Positions 1-7,806 are shown, counted from the stretch's first letter. The stretch: DNA of 10,372 nucleotides from Nitrosomonadaceae bacterium (GCA_021300055.1 JAJTHU010000022.1:1-10372), one strand, 5' to 3'. A program made the numbers and translations. The notes: generated by a model not told the origin, from the sequence alone.

Positions 1-1437
1 CCAATCGCTCACCGCATCGGAGCCGTCCATCATCGCTTCGGTTTCGCGATTGGGGCTGGCAACCGATCCAGTATCGAGGTGATCGCGGCCGATGACAATC
101 GGCGCCTTCAATTCGCCACGACGCACCATTTCATTAAACGCCAGGCCCAAGCGATAGCGGTCGTTCACGCCGACCCAGCAAATGCGCGCAGGCAGACCCT
201 GAAACGCGATGCGTTGTTTGGCCATATCGAGCCAGTTATGCAAATGCGCATCGTCTGGGATCAGTTCTTTCACCTTGGCATCGGTGCGGTAGATATCTTC
301 TGCATCGCCCGACAGTGCCACCCAGCGGAACGGTCCTTTGCCCTGGCAAAACAGTGGGCGAATGTAAGCAGGCACAAAACCCGGAAAGTCGAACGCATTG
401 GCGACACTCATGTCCTTCGCCATCTGCCGAATGTTATTGCCGTAGTCCAAAGTCGCTGCGCCGCGCGCTTGCAACGCCAGCATCGCACGCACTTGCACCG
501 CCATTGATGTCTTGGCAGGCGTGACGATGCTTTGCGGATTCGCGTTGCGCGCCTCCTGCCACTGCTGCAGTGTCCAACCCTGCGGCAAATAACCATTGAT
601 CGGGTCGTGTGCACTGGTTTGATCGGTGACGACGTCTGGCGTCACGCCGCGTGCGACCAGCTCGGTGAACACATCGGCGGCGTTGCCGAGTAAGCCGATT
701 GAGGTTGCGGTTCCCGCCGCCTTCGCTGCGGCGAGCTTGGCGAGCGCATCGTCGAGATTGTCAGCACATTGATCGAGATAGCGCGTGCGCAAGCGGAATT
801 CGATACGTGTGGGGTCGCACTCGACGGCAATCATCGAAAAGCCGGCCATCGTCGCAGCGAGTGGTTGCGCGCCACCCATGCCACCAAGGCCGCCAGTCAG
901 AATCCACTTGCCTTGTGGCTTACCACCGAAGTGTTGATTGGCAACTTCAAAGAACGTTTCGTAGGTGCCTTGCACGATGCCTTGCGTGCCGATGTAAATC
1001 CAGCTGCCCGCGGTCATCTGCCCGTACATCATCAAGCCTTTGCGGTCGAGCTCGTTGAAGTGCTCCCACGTGGCCCAGTGCGGCACGAGGTTGGAGTTGG
1101 CAATCAGTACGCGCGGCGCATCGGCGTGGGTTTTGAACACGCCAACAGGCTTGCCGCTTTGCACCAGCAAGGTTTCGTCGTCGTTGAGCTGACGCAGCGA
1201 CTCGAGAATCGCATCGAAGCACGCCCAGTTGCGCGCCGCACGACCGATGCCGCCGTAAACGACCAAGGCCGTTGGATGCTCGGCAACCTCGGGGTCGAGG
1301 TTGTTCTGAATCATCCGATAAGCCGCTTCGGTCAGCCAACTCTTGCACGTGAGCGTATTGCCGCGCGGGGCGCGGACGACGCGCGAGGGGTCGAGGCGCA
1401 GATCGAGGGCGGGCTGAATCTGTTCTGGGGCGTTCAT
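1..1437 (-). CDS. hutU: Urocanate hydratase (urocanase), C-terminus cut by left window edge
   Basis: Cytosolic NAD+-dependent enzyme converting urocanate to imidazolone propionate, the second step of histidine degradation. I translated the minus strand from the ATG at 1437 to base 1: 479 codons without a stop. The residues match the urocanase family throughout: an early RAPRGN segment, VVYGGIGRAARNW, the glycine-rich NAD-binding stretch GGLGGMGGAQ at residues 182-191, TDQTSAHDPINGYLP, LFCQGKGPFRW and ARICWVG. Cys420, in ARICWVG, falls where the active-site Cys410 of Pseudomonas putida urocanase is expected after a roughly 10-residue N-terminal offset. Family members are about 557 aa, so some 80-90 C-terminal residues lie outside the window. 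The start is supported by AGGAG six bases upstream of the ATG. hutH lies 183 bp upstream on the same strand, so the two are probably co-transcribed. No frameshift was seen. Family assignment is very secure. Confidence 0.97.
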   Translation of the reverse strand, partial: MNAPEQIQPALDLRLDPSRVVRAPRGNTLTCKSWLTEAAYRMIQNNLDPEVAEHPTALVVYGGIGRAARNWACFDAILESLRQLNDDETLLVQSGKPVGVFKTHADAPRVLIANSNLVPHWATWEHFNELDRKGLMMYGQMTAGSWIYIGTQGIVQGTYETFFEVANQHFGGKPQGKWILTGGLGGMGGAQPLAATMAGFSMIAVECDPTRIEFRLRTRYLDQCADNLDDALAKLAAAKAAGTATSIGLLGNAADVFTELVARGVTPDVVTDQTSAHDPINGYLPQGWTLQQWQEARNANPQSIVTPAKTSMAVQVRAMLALQARGAATLDYGNNIRQMAKDMSVANAFDFPGFVPAYIRPLFCQGKGPFRWVALSGDAEDIYRTDAKVKELIPDDAHLHNWLDMAKQRIAFQGLPARICWVGVNDRYRLGLAFNEMVRRGELKAPIVIGRDHLDTGSVASPNRETEAMMDGSDAVSDW

Positions 1438-1486
1438 GGATGACTCCTACTAGGCGCAGCAGAGAAGACAATCAACAAATGAAGTC

Positions 1487-1590
1487 GTCATTCCCGTACC
1501 CCTCCGGGGCATAAACTCACGGCGGGAATCCAATTTTGCAAGCAACACGAAAAAGCAACGAACTTGGATTCCCGCCTGCGCGGGAATGAC
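1487..1590. repeat. Paired inverted repeat (REP/BIME- or MITE-like), copy 1, left arm diverged
   Basis: The outer arms GTCATTCCCG (1487-1496) and CGGGAATGAC (1581-1590) are complementary, as are GGGAATCCAA (1524-1533) and TTGGATTCCC (1564-1573). The right arm is an intact unit with its own small palindrome (ATTCCCGC / GCGGGAAT type). In the left arm, unrelated bases, including a CCCCTCCGGGG mini-dyad near 1498-1508, replace the short centre seen in copy 2 at 8437-8517. Both copies share CCAATTTTG after the left arm and GAACTTGGATT before the right arm, so they have a common origin. The element occupies most of the hutH-hutU gap and would form a long hairpin in the hut transcript. Effects on mRNA stability or differential expression are inference. 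Confidence 0.85.
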
Positions 1591-1620
1591 GGATACCTTG
1601 ATTTCGTACTTGCGCAAAAC

Positions 1621-3147
1621 TCAACGACCTTGCAACACTTGCATCGGACACAAATCCGCAAACACACGTGCTTTCACAGCGTCAAACATCACGGCGATGT
1701 CGGGTGCGAAATAGTGGTCAATCTCGTAATGCGCCACGCGCTTACGCACCGCGGCCATCGCGGGCAGCAGCGATGTGCTCGTTTTGAGCGGCGCGCGCAA
1801 GTCAATGCCCTGCGCGGCAGCGAGCAGCTCGATCGCCAAAATGTTGGCTGTGTTCTCCACCATGTCGCCGAGCTTACGCGCGGCGAACGTCGCCATCGAG
1901 ACGTGGTCTTCTTGATTGGCAGAGGTCGGCAGCGAATCGACCGACGCCGGATGCGCGAGTGTTTTGTTCTCACTCGCGAGCGAAGCGGCGGTGACGTGCG
2001 CGATCATGAACCCGGAATTAATGCCGCCATCGCGCACTAAAAACGGCGGCAGCCCCGAGAGCGTCGAATCGATCAACAGCGCGATTCGGCGCTCGGACAA
2101 CGCGCCGATCTCTGCGATTGCCAGCGCCAGATTGTCGGCGGCAAACGCGACCGGCTCCGCATGAAAATTGCCGCCGGACAAGACATCACCCGTATCGGCA
2201 AACACGAGCGGATTGTCAGAAACGGCGTTGGCCTCTATGTGCAGCACGTTAGCTGCGTGGCGAATTTGATCGAGACACGCGCCCATCACCTGTGGCTGGC
2301 AGCGCAGCGAGTAAGGGTCCTGCACTTTGCTGCAATCAATGTGTGAGACGTTAATCTCTGAGTTGGTAAGCAGCGCCATGTAGGCAAGCGCCACATCTTG
2401 CTGCCCCTGGTGGCCGCGCACTTTGTGGATGCGGGCGTCGAATGGCGTCATGGAGCCTGCTGCTGCATCGACCGAGAGCGCGCCTGCGACGACAGCGGTT
2501 TTGAAGAGCTCTTCGGTGTCGAACAAATTAGCGAGTGCCAATGCGGTAGAGGCTTGCGTGCCATTCAGGAGTGCTAGGCCTTCCTTTGGCGCGAGTGTCA
2601 TCGGTGCCATGCCGAGTTTGGCGAGCGCCTCCGTGGCACTCATACGCGCACCTGCGTGCATGACCTCACCGACCCCGAGCAGAACGGCGGCCATGTGCGC
2701 CAGCGGCGCCAAATCACCCGATGCGCCGACCGAGCCTTTTTCAGGGATCACGGGAAGTAGGTCGGCGTTGTAGAGCTTGATCAGTGCGTCAACGAGCTCG
2801 AGCCGGATGCCGGAGTAACCATGACCCAAACTCGAAATCTTGAGCACGAGCAGCAAGCGAACCACGTTGGGTGCCATCGGCTTACCCACGCCGACCGCGT
2901 GAGACAGCACAAGGTTGCGCTGCAAAAGCTCGAGTTGATCCTGCGGAATGTGTGTCTGTGCGAGCCGACCAAAGCCGGTGTTGATGCCGTAGGCAGGAAC
3001 GCCACTTGCGGCGATGCGCGCGACAGCCGCCGCGCCTGCGTTGATGCTGGGAATCGCGGCGGGGTCTAGCGCGATGGTGGGCGCGTCGCCCTCATGAATC
3101 TTGCGGAGATCAGCGAGAGAAAGTGCACCGGGGGTAATGGTGAGCAT
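1621..3147 (-). CDS. hutH: Histidine ammonia-lyase (histidase)
   Basis: Cytosolic enzyme deaminating L-histidine to urocanate and ammonia, the first step of the hut pathway. The 508-aa product is the normal family length. The MIO-cofactor tripeptide Ala142-Ser143-Gly144 sits in GSVGASGDLAPLAHMA, at the same numbers as in Pseudomonas putida histidase. Other active-site residues are in place: Tyr53 in AYGINTGFG, His83 in LSHAVGVG, Asn195 in LLNGTQAS, then Gln276, Tyr279 and Arg282 in KVQDPYSLRCQPQ, and Glu413 in NQEDHVS (one less than P. putida numbering from there on). The enzyme looks catalytically intact. The ATG start at 3147 has only a weak AGGG-type ribosome site, but the N-terminus aligns with the family. 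It is the first gene of a minus-strand unit continuing into hutU. No hut regulator gene is visible here. Confidence 0.97.
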   Translation of the reverse strand: MLTITPGALSLADLRKIHEGDAPTIALDPAAIPSINAGAAAVARIAASGVPAYGINTGFGRLAQTHIPQDQLELLQRNLVLSHAVGVGKPMAPNVVRLLLVLKISSLGHGYSGIRLELVDALIKLYNADLLPVIPEKGSVGASGDLAPLAHMAAVLLGVGEVMHAGARMSATEALAKLGMAPMTLAPKEGLALLNGTQASTALALANLFDTEELFKTAVVAGALSVDAAAGSMTPFDARIHKVRGHQGQQDVALAYMALLTNSEINVSHIDCSKVQDPYSLRCQPQVMGACLDQIRHAANVLHIEANAVSDNPLVFADTGDVLSGGNFHAEPVAFAADNLALAIAEIGALSERRIALLIDSTLSGLPPFLVRDGGINSGFMIAHVTAASLASENKTLAHPASVDSLPTSANQEDHVSMATFAARKLGDMVENTANILAIELLAAAQGIDLRAPLKTSTSLLPAMAAVRKRVAHYEIDHYFAPDIAVMFDAVKARVFADLCPMQVLQGR

Positions 3148-3467
3148 GCGGGGCCCTGAGAATGCGCTTGTGGCGCACGTTGAAGAATGCGACCGAGCCC
3201 GGTCGAACCGCTAAGGCTGCTATTTTAGGCTGGATGCCCGAATTCGGCTCTGACTCGGTAGGCGCGTCTCTCCTCATTGCGCGCTACATCGCGCGCAGGC
3301 GGCCGTCGCGCTGACCCGTTCATTGAGCAATATGTGACGAGATGTTGCCCTCAAGAGCGTCATTACGATTTCTATGCGGTGGACGCATAAAATCAGCGCA
3401 CTTCCTTTTGTCGATGACATTGTCTATGCGATCAACTCCTTGCTATTGGCGCTGCTTGCGCGGCCTG
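3148..3467. promoter_or_regulatory. Divergent intergenic region between hutH and the fusion gene, with candidate promoter elements and dyads
   Basis: About 320 bp with no convincing gene. Visible structure: GACCG-AGCC-CGGTC hairpin (3191-3204); ATTTTA at 3222-3227, which reads TAAAAT on the minus strand and could be a hutH -10 box, without a good -35 at the usual distance; a perfect 10-bp palindrome CCGAATTCGG (3238-3247) where that -35 would lie; and TGCGCGC-N6-GCGCGCA (3278-3297). The palindromes could bind regulators of hut or of the divergent gene. They do not match the HutC operator form I know from Pseudomonas. An open frame continues upstream from 3468 to an ATG at 3342, but its codons (AGA, TTA, CTA, ATA) look non-coding. 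Promoter assignment is weak; the dyads themselves are exact. Confidence 0.35.
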
Positions 3468-6002
3468 ATGCGCCTTGTTCTTTGCGCGCTCATCGGAGCC
3501 AGTTCACTCGCGAGCGCGACCACGGTGCGATTGCAAACGACGCAGGGGGCAATCGATATTGAGTTATTTGATGCCGCCGCACCGATCACGGTGGCGAATT
3601 TCCTCGCTTACGTGCGCAGTGGTGCATACACCGACACCTTGATTCATCGCAGCGTGCCGGGATTCGTGATTCAGGGCGGTGGTTATCGCTGGGTCGGTGG
3701 CAATCCATCCGTGGTTGATGTCACGACGCGTCCGCCAATCCAAAACGAATTCAGCCCCTCCCGCTCGAACCTGCGCGGCACGATTGCCATGGCGAAGTTC
3801 GATGGCAATCCCAATAGCGCGACGTCGCAGTGGTTTATCAACCTCGCCAACAACGCGGCTATTCTCGACGGGCAAAATGGTGGCTTCACCGTGTTCGGCA
3901 GAGTCACCGCTGAAACGATGCCGGTCGTCGATGCGATTGCCGCGCTGCCGATCGTCAACGCTGGCGGTGTGTTTGCTGAGCTGCCGCTCACCTCGTTGCC
4001 GCCGTCCGGTAGCACGATTCAGAAGCCCAATCTCTCACTTGTGCAAACCGCCACGGTAAAGGCTAGCGCCCTCCAGCCGGGCGTCATCGATGTCGACGGC
4101 AACGGGCGGCATAGCATCGTTCTACGCAATACCTCACTCGGTACGCCGCAGATGCGGGTTGGGCGTTTCGTGAACAATCAATTTCAGTTCACGAACCAAG
4201 ACGATCCGGGGGCTACCTTTCGCTTGGTCGCTGCGCCCGATCTTGATGGGAATGGCAAAAGCGATTTAGTGTTCTTGGATTCGGCGCAGTCACCGCTAGC
4301 CGATGTGCGAATCTGGCCTGATTTTCAACGCGTGTCGGAGCGGCTCTGGCGCCAAGTCAAGCCGGTCTGGGATGTGCAGGCCTTAGGTGATCTCGACGCC
4401 GATGGCGCAGGAGACATCGTTTGGCGATATCTGGCGCCTGACCCGCGCGACACTGGCGTTTCGTATATCTGGTTTAACAACGGCACGCAGCCGCCTGTGG
4501 TTCGCAAACGCGGTGGCGCACCGCTCGACTGGACACTGCTTGGTGCGGGTGATTTCGACTTGAACGGCGCTGCCGACATGGTCTATCTGAGCCCGGACAA
4601 CCAAGTGCGTGTGCTGATGGCGACTGCAAACCGCACTTGTGCCAACTTTGCAGCAGGGAGCCTCCCCGCTGGGTTTACGGCGCTGCGCGTCGGTGATTTC
4701 TCAGGCAGCGGACGTGGTGACATCCTGTTGCGCAATGGGCAGACGGGCCAAGTGATGTTGTACACCCTCAATGCAGCGGGGCTCACGTTACCGCCGTTCA
4801 CGGGCAACCCAGATGACCCGAACGCGTCTTGCACGTCCACAAGTGCAGCGCTCACCACATCCACGCTAGACGTACTACCGAGCAATACGACGTGGGCGCT
4901 CTATGCGGCAGGCGACTTCGATGGCAACGGTGTTGCTGACATCGTCTGGCGTCGACCAGATGGCACGCTCACCTTGTGGCTGCTCAACGCAGCCAGCAGC
5001 TTCGCGGCACCGACGGTGGTGAACAATGCGGGCACAGCGCCCATTTCGTTCACGGTGTTTGAACCAGCGGGCCGAGGGGATACCTACTATGGCCCGCCCC
5101 CCGCATCGACGGAGCGCGCGGTTACACCAGCGACGACGGACGCTGCTATCACCATCGCGACTGAGGCTCACTATGCGGTGAATCCGAGCAACAGCGTTAG
5201 CTGGGCAAACAAACTGTTTGTGTTTCTTCCGGGGACCGGTGCAATTGCACAGAACTACCGCTTGATTCTCAGAACCGGTGCGGCACGCGGTTACCACGCG
5301 ATTGGTCTGACATATCCCAATGATGATGCCATCGGCACACTCTGCAATGACGATGCGGATGCGGATTGCCACGGCAAAGCGCGCGAGGAAGTCATCACCG
5401 GTGCGAATCTCAGCAACAAGGTTGACGTGAACGTGAGCAACTCCATCGTCAATCAGTTGGTAAAGCTGCTGGTGTATCTCGATAGGCAGTTTCCAACAGA
5501 GGGTTGGGGGCAGTTCTTGATTGCGGGGCAGCCCGCGTGGGCGAAGATCACCATGTCTGGCCATTCGCAAGGCGGCGGGCATGCTGGCTTGATGAGCAAG
5601 CTCTACACGATGGATCGCGCGGTCTATTTTTCTTCGCCAGCGGATTGGCGCAACGCGACACAGCAGCCGGCAACTTGGATGAGCGCGCGTCCCAACACAA
5701 CATCGGCGGCGCGGCAGTATGGTTTTGCGCACCTTCGCGATCCGCTTGTGCCGTATGCATCGCGTATCGTGCCGAATTGGCTGACGCTGGGCTTGGCAGC
5801 CTACGGTGCGGCAGTCTCAGTGGATGGCAGCGCGGCTCCCTACGGCAACACGCGCCAGCTTCACACAAACGCCGATCCCCCAGCAAATGCAGGCGGCATT
5901 AGTCCGCTTCATAACGCTACTGTTGTCGATGCGTCCACGCCGCGCAATCCGGATGGCTCGCCGCTGTTTACAAACGTCTGGATCTACCTGGCGTTTCCTT
6001 AG
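3468..6002 (+). CDS. Exported cyclophilin - FG-GAP repeat - alpha/beta-hydrolase-like fusion protein
   Basis: Starting at ATG 3468 the protein is 844 aa with a short signal peptide (residues 1-17, Arg2, hydrophobic core, ASA before the cut), so it probably acts in the periplasm or outside the cell. Residues about 18-183 are a cyclophilin-type peptidyl-prolyl isomerase: HRSVPGFVIQGG with catalytic Arg61, Phe66 and Gln69, then NSATSQWFINL with Phe123. The position of human CypA Trp121 is Ile132. Residues about 205-500 hold six FG-GAP/VCBS-like units with D-x-D-x-N/D-G-x-x-D motifs beginning near 208, 258, 308, 362, 410 and 483. Residues about 578-844 look like an alpha/beta hydrolase: FVFLPGTG, GHSQGG with Ser700, and possible Asp758 (HLRDPLVPY) and His815. 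Frame-consistent ATGs upstream at 3342, 3414 and 3426 would add up to 42 residues. 3468 is preferred because it gives a clean signal peptide, though no strong ribosome site is seen. The hydrolase substrate is unknown. Confidence 0.85.
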   Translation: MRLVLCALIGASSLASATTVRLQTTQGAIDIELFDAAAPITVANFLAYVRSGAYTDTLIHRSVPGFVIQGGGYRWVGGNPSVVDVTTRPPIQNEFSPSRSNLRGTIAMAKFDGNPNSATSQWFINLANNAAILDGQNGGFTVFGRVTAETMPVVDAIAALPIVNAGGVFAELPLTSLPPSGSTIQKPNLSLVQTATVKASALQPGVIDVDGNGRHSIVLRNTSLGTPQMRVGRFVNNQFQFTNQDDPGATFRLVAAPDLDGNGKSDLVFLDSAQSPLADVRIWPDFQRVSERLWRQVKPVWDVQALGDLDADGAGDIVWRYLAPDPRDTGVSYIWFNNGTQPPVVRKRGGAPLDWTLLGAGDFDLNGAADMVYLSPDNQVRVLMATANRTCANFAAGSLPAGFTALRVGDFSGSGRGDILLRNGQTGQVMLYTLNAAGLTLPPFTGNPDDPNASCTSTSAALTTSTLDVLPSNTTWALYAAGDFDGNGVADIVWRRPDGTLTLWLLNAASSFAAPTVVNNAGTAPISFTVFEPAGRGDTYYGPPPASTERAVTPATTDAAITIATEAHYAVNPSNSVSWANKLFVFLPGTGAIAQNYRLILRTGAARGYHAIGLTYPNDDAIGTLCNDDADADCHGKAREEVITGANLSNKVDVNVSNSIVNQLVKLLVYLDRQFPTEGWGQFLIAGQPAWAKITMSGHSQGGGHAGLMSKLYTMDRAVYFSSPADWRNATQQPATWMSARPNTTSAARQYGFAHLRDPLVPYASRIVPNWLTLGLAAYGAAVSVDGSAAPYGNTRQLHTNADPPANAGGISPLHNATVVDASTPRNPDGSPLFTNVWIYLAFP

Positions 6003-6030
6003 CCTTGCGGGGCGCCGTAGCGGATGGGCG

Positions 6031-6055
6031 AAAAAAAGGGCCGCAGCAGCCCTTT
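6031..6055 (-). terminator. Rho-independent terminator for the solute-binding protein gene
   Basis: The plus strand shows AAAAAAAGGGC, a 7-base loop and GCCCTTT. Read on the minus strand this is a 7-bp stem (6049-6055 paired with 6035-6041) followed by an unbroken T run (6037-6031). It begins 12 bp past the TAA of the minus-strand gene at 6067. In the plus direction the following bases (TTTGTACTTCGGTTTT) make a poorer T tract, so any bidirectional action for the fusion gene would be weaker. Confidence 0.8.
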
Positions 6056-6066
6056 GTACTTCGGTT

Positions 6067-7650
6067 TTACTGGATGATTGCCCACTTCGCGTTCACGCGA
6101 TTGTCTGGGCGGTGCACCACCGTCACGTTCTTGCGCATCGCCCAAGGAATGATCTGGTGATGCAGCGGAATGTGGCCAACGTCGGCTTGGTGCAGCATCA
6201 GCGCCTCACGCGTTAGCGTCGTGCGTTTGGTGGTGTCGATTTCAGTCTTCAGTTGGTCAACAAGCGCATCGACTTTGGGGTTGCTGTAGCCGGAGTAGTT
6301 TTGCTCGCCATCGCCACCCGCTCCTTTAGTGCGGATCACCGCTTGCAGGGTGTAGAGAGAATCAAACGTCGGCACGCCCCAGCCGTAGAGGTAGAAGCTC
6401 GAATCCGAGTTCTGAATCTTGGGGAAGAAGTTCACGCGCGGCATCGCATTGAGCTTTACCTTCACGTCGATCTTGGCGAGCATGCCGGCAATCGCGGTGC
6501 AGATGCGTTCGTCGTTGATGTAGCGGTTATTGGGGCAGTCGAGCGTAATCTCGAAGCCTTTTGGATAGCCTGCGTCTGCCATGAGCTTCTTCGCCTTAGC
6601 GAGGTCAACAGCAGGCCGCTTTTCGAGATCTTTCGAGTAGCCGCGCACTTGTGGGGCGATCATCGACATGGTCGGCATGGAGAGGCCGCGCATCACCGTA
6701 CGCTGCAACGCGTTAACGTCGATTGACAGCAAGAATGCTTGGCGCACGCGCACATCCTTGAATGGGTTCTTGCCCTTCACGCTCGAATACAACAACTCAT
6801 CGCGCTTGACGTCCATGGACAGGAACACGGTGCGGTTCTCGTTGCCCTGCATGATCTTGAGCTGAGCGTTCTTCTGCAGCGTTCCCAAGTCTTGGACGGG
6901 AGGGTCGAGTACGAGATCGACTTCACCGCTAATCAGTGCGGAAATGCGCGTGGCATCCTGCTTGATGGGGCGATAGACAACTTCGGACACGTTGCCATCG
7001 CGCTTACCCCACCAATTGGAATTCGCAATCAGCACCGTCTTTACATCCGGCTCGCGCGTGCGCAGCACAAATGCGCCAGTGCCATTGGCATTGCGTGAGG
7101 CGTAGGTTTCTTCTTTCGCGGCGAAATCCTGTGGGCGCTCCACATTGAATTTCTTCGCCCAAGCACGGCTCATGATGCGCACCTCAGTCAACTGGTCGAG
7201 CAGGGTGGGCACGGGGCCGGTCGTGATGATGTCAACCGTGAGATTGTCGACGCGCTTGGCTTCTTTGATGCCAGTCATGAACGGCGTGAACTTGGAGGTT
7301 TTCTCCATCGCGCGTGTCATGGAGAACACCACATCGTCTGCCGTGAAGGGGGTGCCGTCGTGGAAGGTCACCTTGTCGCGCAGCTTAAAGCGCATCGTGG
7401 TGGGATTGATCTGCTGCCAAGACACGGCAAGGCAAGGCTCAATCGCCATTTTCTTGTCGCGGTTGACCAGCGGTTCATAAATATGATCACTGATGGAGTT
7501 GTTGAGGCCCTCGTTCTGCGAGTGCGGGTCCATCGTCAGTACGTCGCCTTGGGAGGTCCAGCGGAATGTCTTGGCGTCTGCAGAAAGTGTGGACATCCCC
7601 AGCACAGAGGCGAGGGCGAGTGCGGCAAGAGTGAGTGGTCGCGAGGTCAT
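6067..7650 (-). CDS. ABC transporter extracellular solute-binding protein, family 5 (peptide/dipeptide type)
   Basis: Periplasmic receptor that captures oligopeptides or related solutes and delivers them to an ABC permease. The 527-aa product has a signal peptide of about 26 residues (hydrophobic LTLAALALASVLG, cleavage near SADA), followed by the SBP_bac_5 pattern: GDVLTMDPHSQNEGLN, IYEPLVNRD, KVTFHDGTPFTADDVVFSMTR, then NANGTGAFVL, DVRVRQAFLLSIDVNAL, and YSGYSNPKVDALVDQLK near the C-terminus. The frame stays open to an ATG at 7710, but the start at 7650 has AAGGA seven bases upstream and gives a proper signal peptide. No permease or ATPase gene lies in the window, so it may be an orphan receptor. 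The ligand cannot be read from sequence; peptides are the family default, and some members bind nickel, haem or opines. A clear terminator follows. Confidence 0.93.
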   Translation of the reverse strand: MTSRPLTLAALALASVLGMSTLSADAKTFRWTSQGDVLTMDPHSQNEGLNNSISDHIYEPLVNRDKKMAIEPCLAVSWQQINPTTMRFKLRDKVTFHDGTPFTADDVVFSMTRAMEKTSKFTPFMTGIKEAKRVDNLTVDIITTGPVPTLLDQLTEVRIMSRAWAKKFNVERPQDFAAKEETYASRNANGTGAFVLRTREPDVKTVLIANSNWWGKRDGNVSEVVYRPIKQDATRISALISGEVDLVLDPPVQDLGTLQKNAQLKIMQGNENRTVFLSMDVKRDELLYSSVKGKNPFKDVRVRQAFLLSIDVNALQRTVMRGLSMPTMSMIAPQVRGYSKDLEKRPAVDLAKAKKLMADAGYPKGFEITLDCPNNRYINDERICTAIAGMLAKIDVKVKLNAMPRVNFFPKIQNSDSSFYLYGWGVPTFDSLYTLQAVIRTKGAGGDGEQNYSGYSNPKVDALVDQLKTEIDTTKRTTLTREALMLHQADVGHIPLHHQIIPWAMRKNVTVVHRPDNRVNAKWAIIQ

Positions 7651-7750
7651 GTGGGATTCCTTGGTGTCTCGTGGCTGCCAATGCGAGGCCGCGTCGGCGA
7701 AAGTGAGCATTTTAAGTCAACGATGTCCGATAAGCGGGTCTCTGTAATTG

Positions 7751-7775
7751 TGCCCCAGGGGCAGGGCTTTAGAAT
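7751..7775 (+). promoter_or_regulatory. Candidate promoter with dyad upstream of the proteasome-like gene
   Basis: TAGAAT at 7770-7775 is one base from the consensus -10 and lies 31 bp before the ATG at 7807. TTGTGC at 7748-7753 is a poor -35 with a 16-bp spacer. A perfect dyad TGCCCC-A-GGGGCA (7751-7763) overlaps that -35 and spacer, a place where a repressor could act. I found no sigma-32 (heat-shock) arrangement of CTTGAA plus CCCCAT. Assignment is by eye only. Confidence 0.3.
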
Positions 7776-7806
7776 AGGGCGAGATCAATCCAATGCTACG
7801 TGAGCC

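Noticed and set aside
1..1437. hutU as a pseudogene because no complete frame is present
   Set aside because: Translation of every codon from 1437 to 1 shows no stop or frameshift; it is simply cut by the window edge.
769..1443. Plus-strand open frame of 224 codons opposite hutU
   Set aside because: It is fully antisense to a textbook urocanase sequence and has no recognisable domain; long antisense frames are expected in GC-rich genes.
1487..1590. CRISPR array or insertion sequence ends at the repeats
   Set aside because: Each locus has a single inverted pair, with no direct repeat-spacer series and no transposase gene between or beside them.
1564..2040. Plus-strand frame starting MDSRLRGNDG
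   Set aside because: The first residues come from the repeat arm and the rest is antisense to hutH.
3342..3467. Upstream start at 3342 for the fusion protein
   Set aside because: The added 42 residues use codons unlike the rest of the gene and would bury the signal peptide; kept only as an alternative.
4875..5732. Minus-strand open frame of 285 codons inside the fusion gene
   Set aside because: Antisense shadow: Arg/Cys-rich, low-complexity product with no family motif, while the plus frame has clear domains.
7651..7806. Heat-shock (sigma-32) promoter before the proteasome-like gene
   Set aside because: CCCC occurs at 7753-7756 but there is no CTTGAA-like -35 at the required distance and the -10 does not fit CCCCAT.
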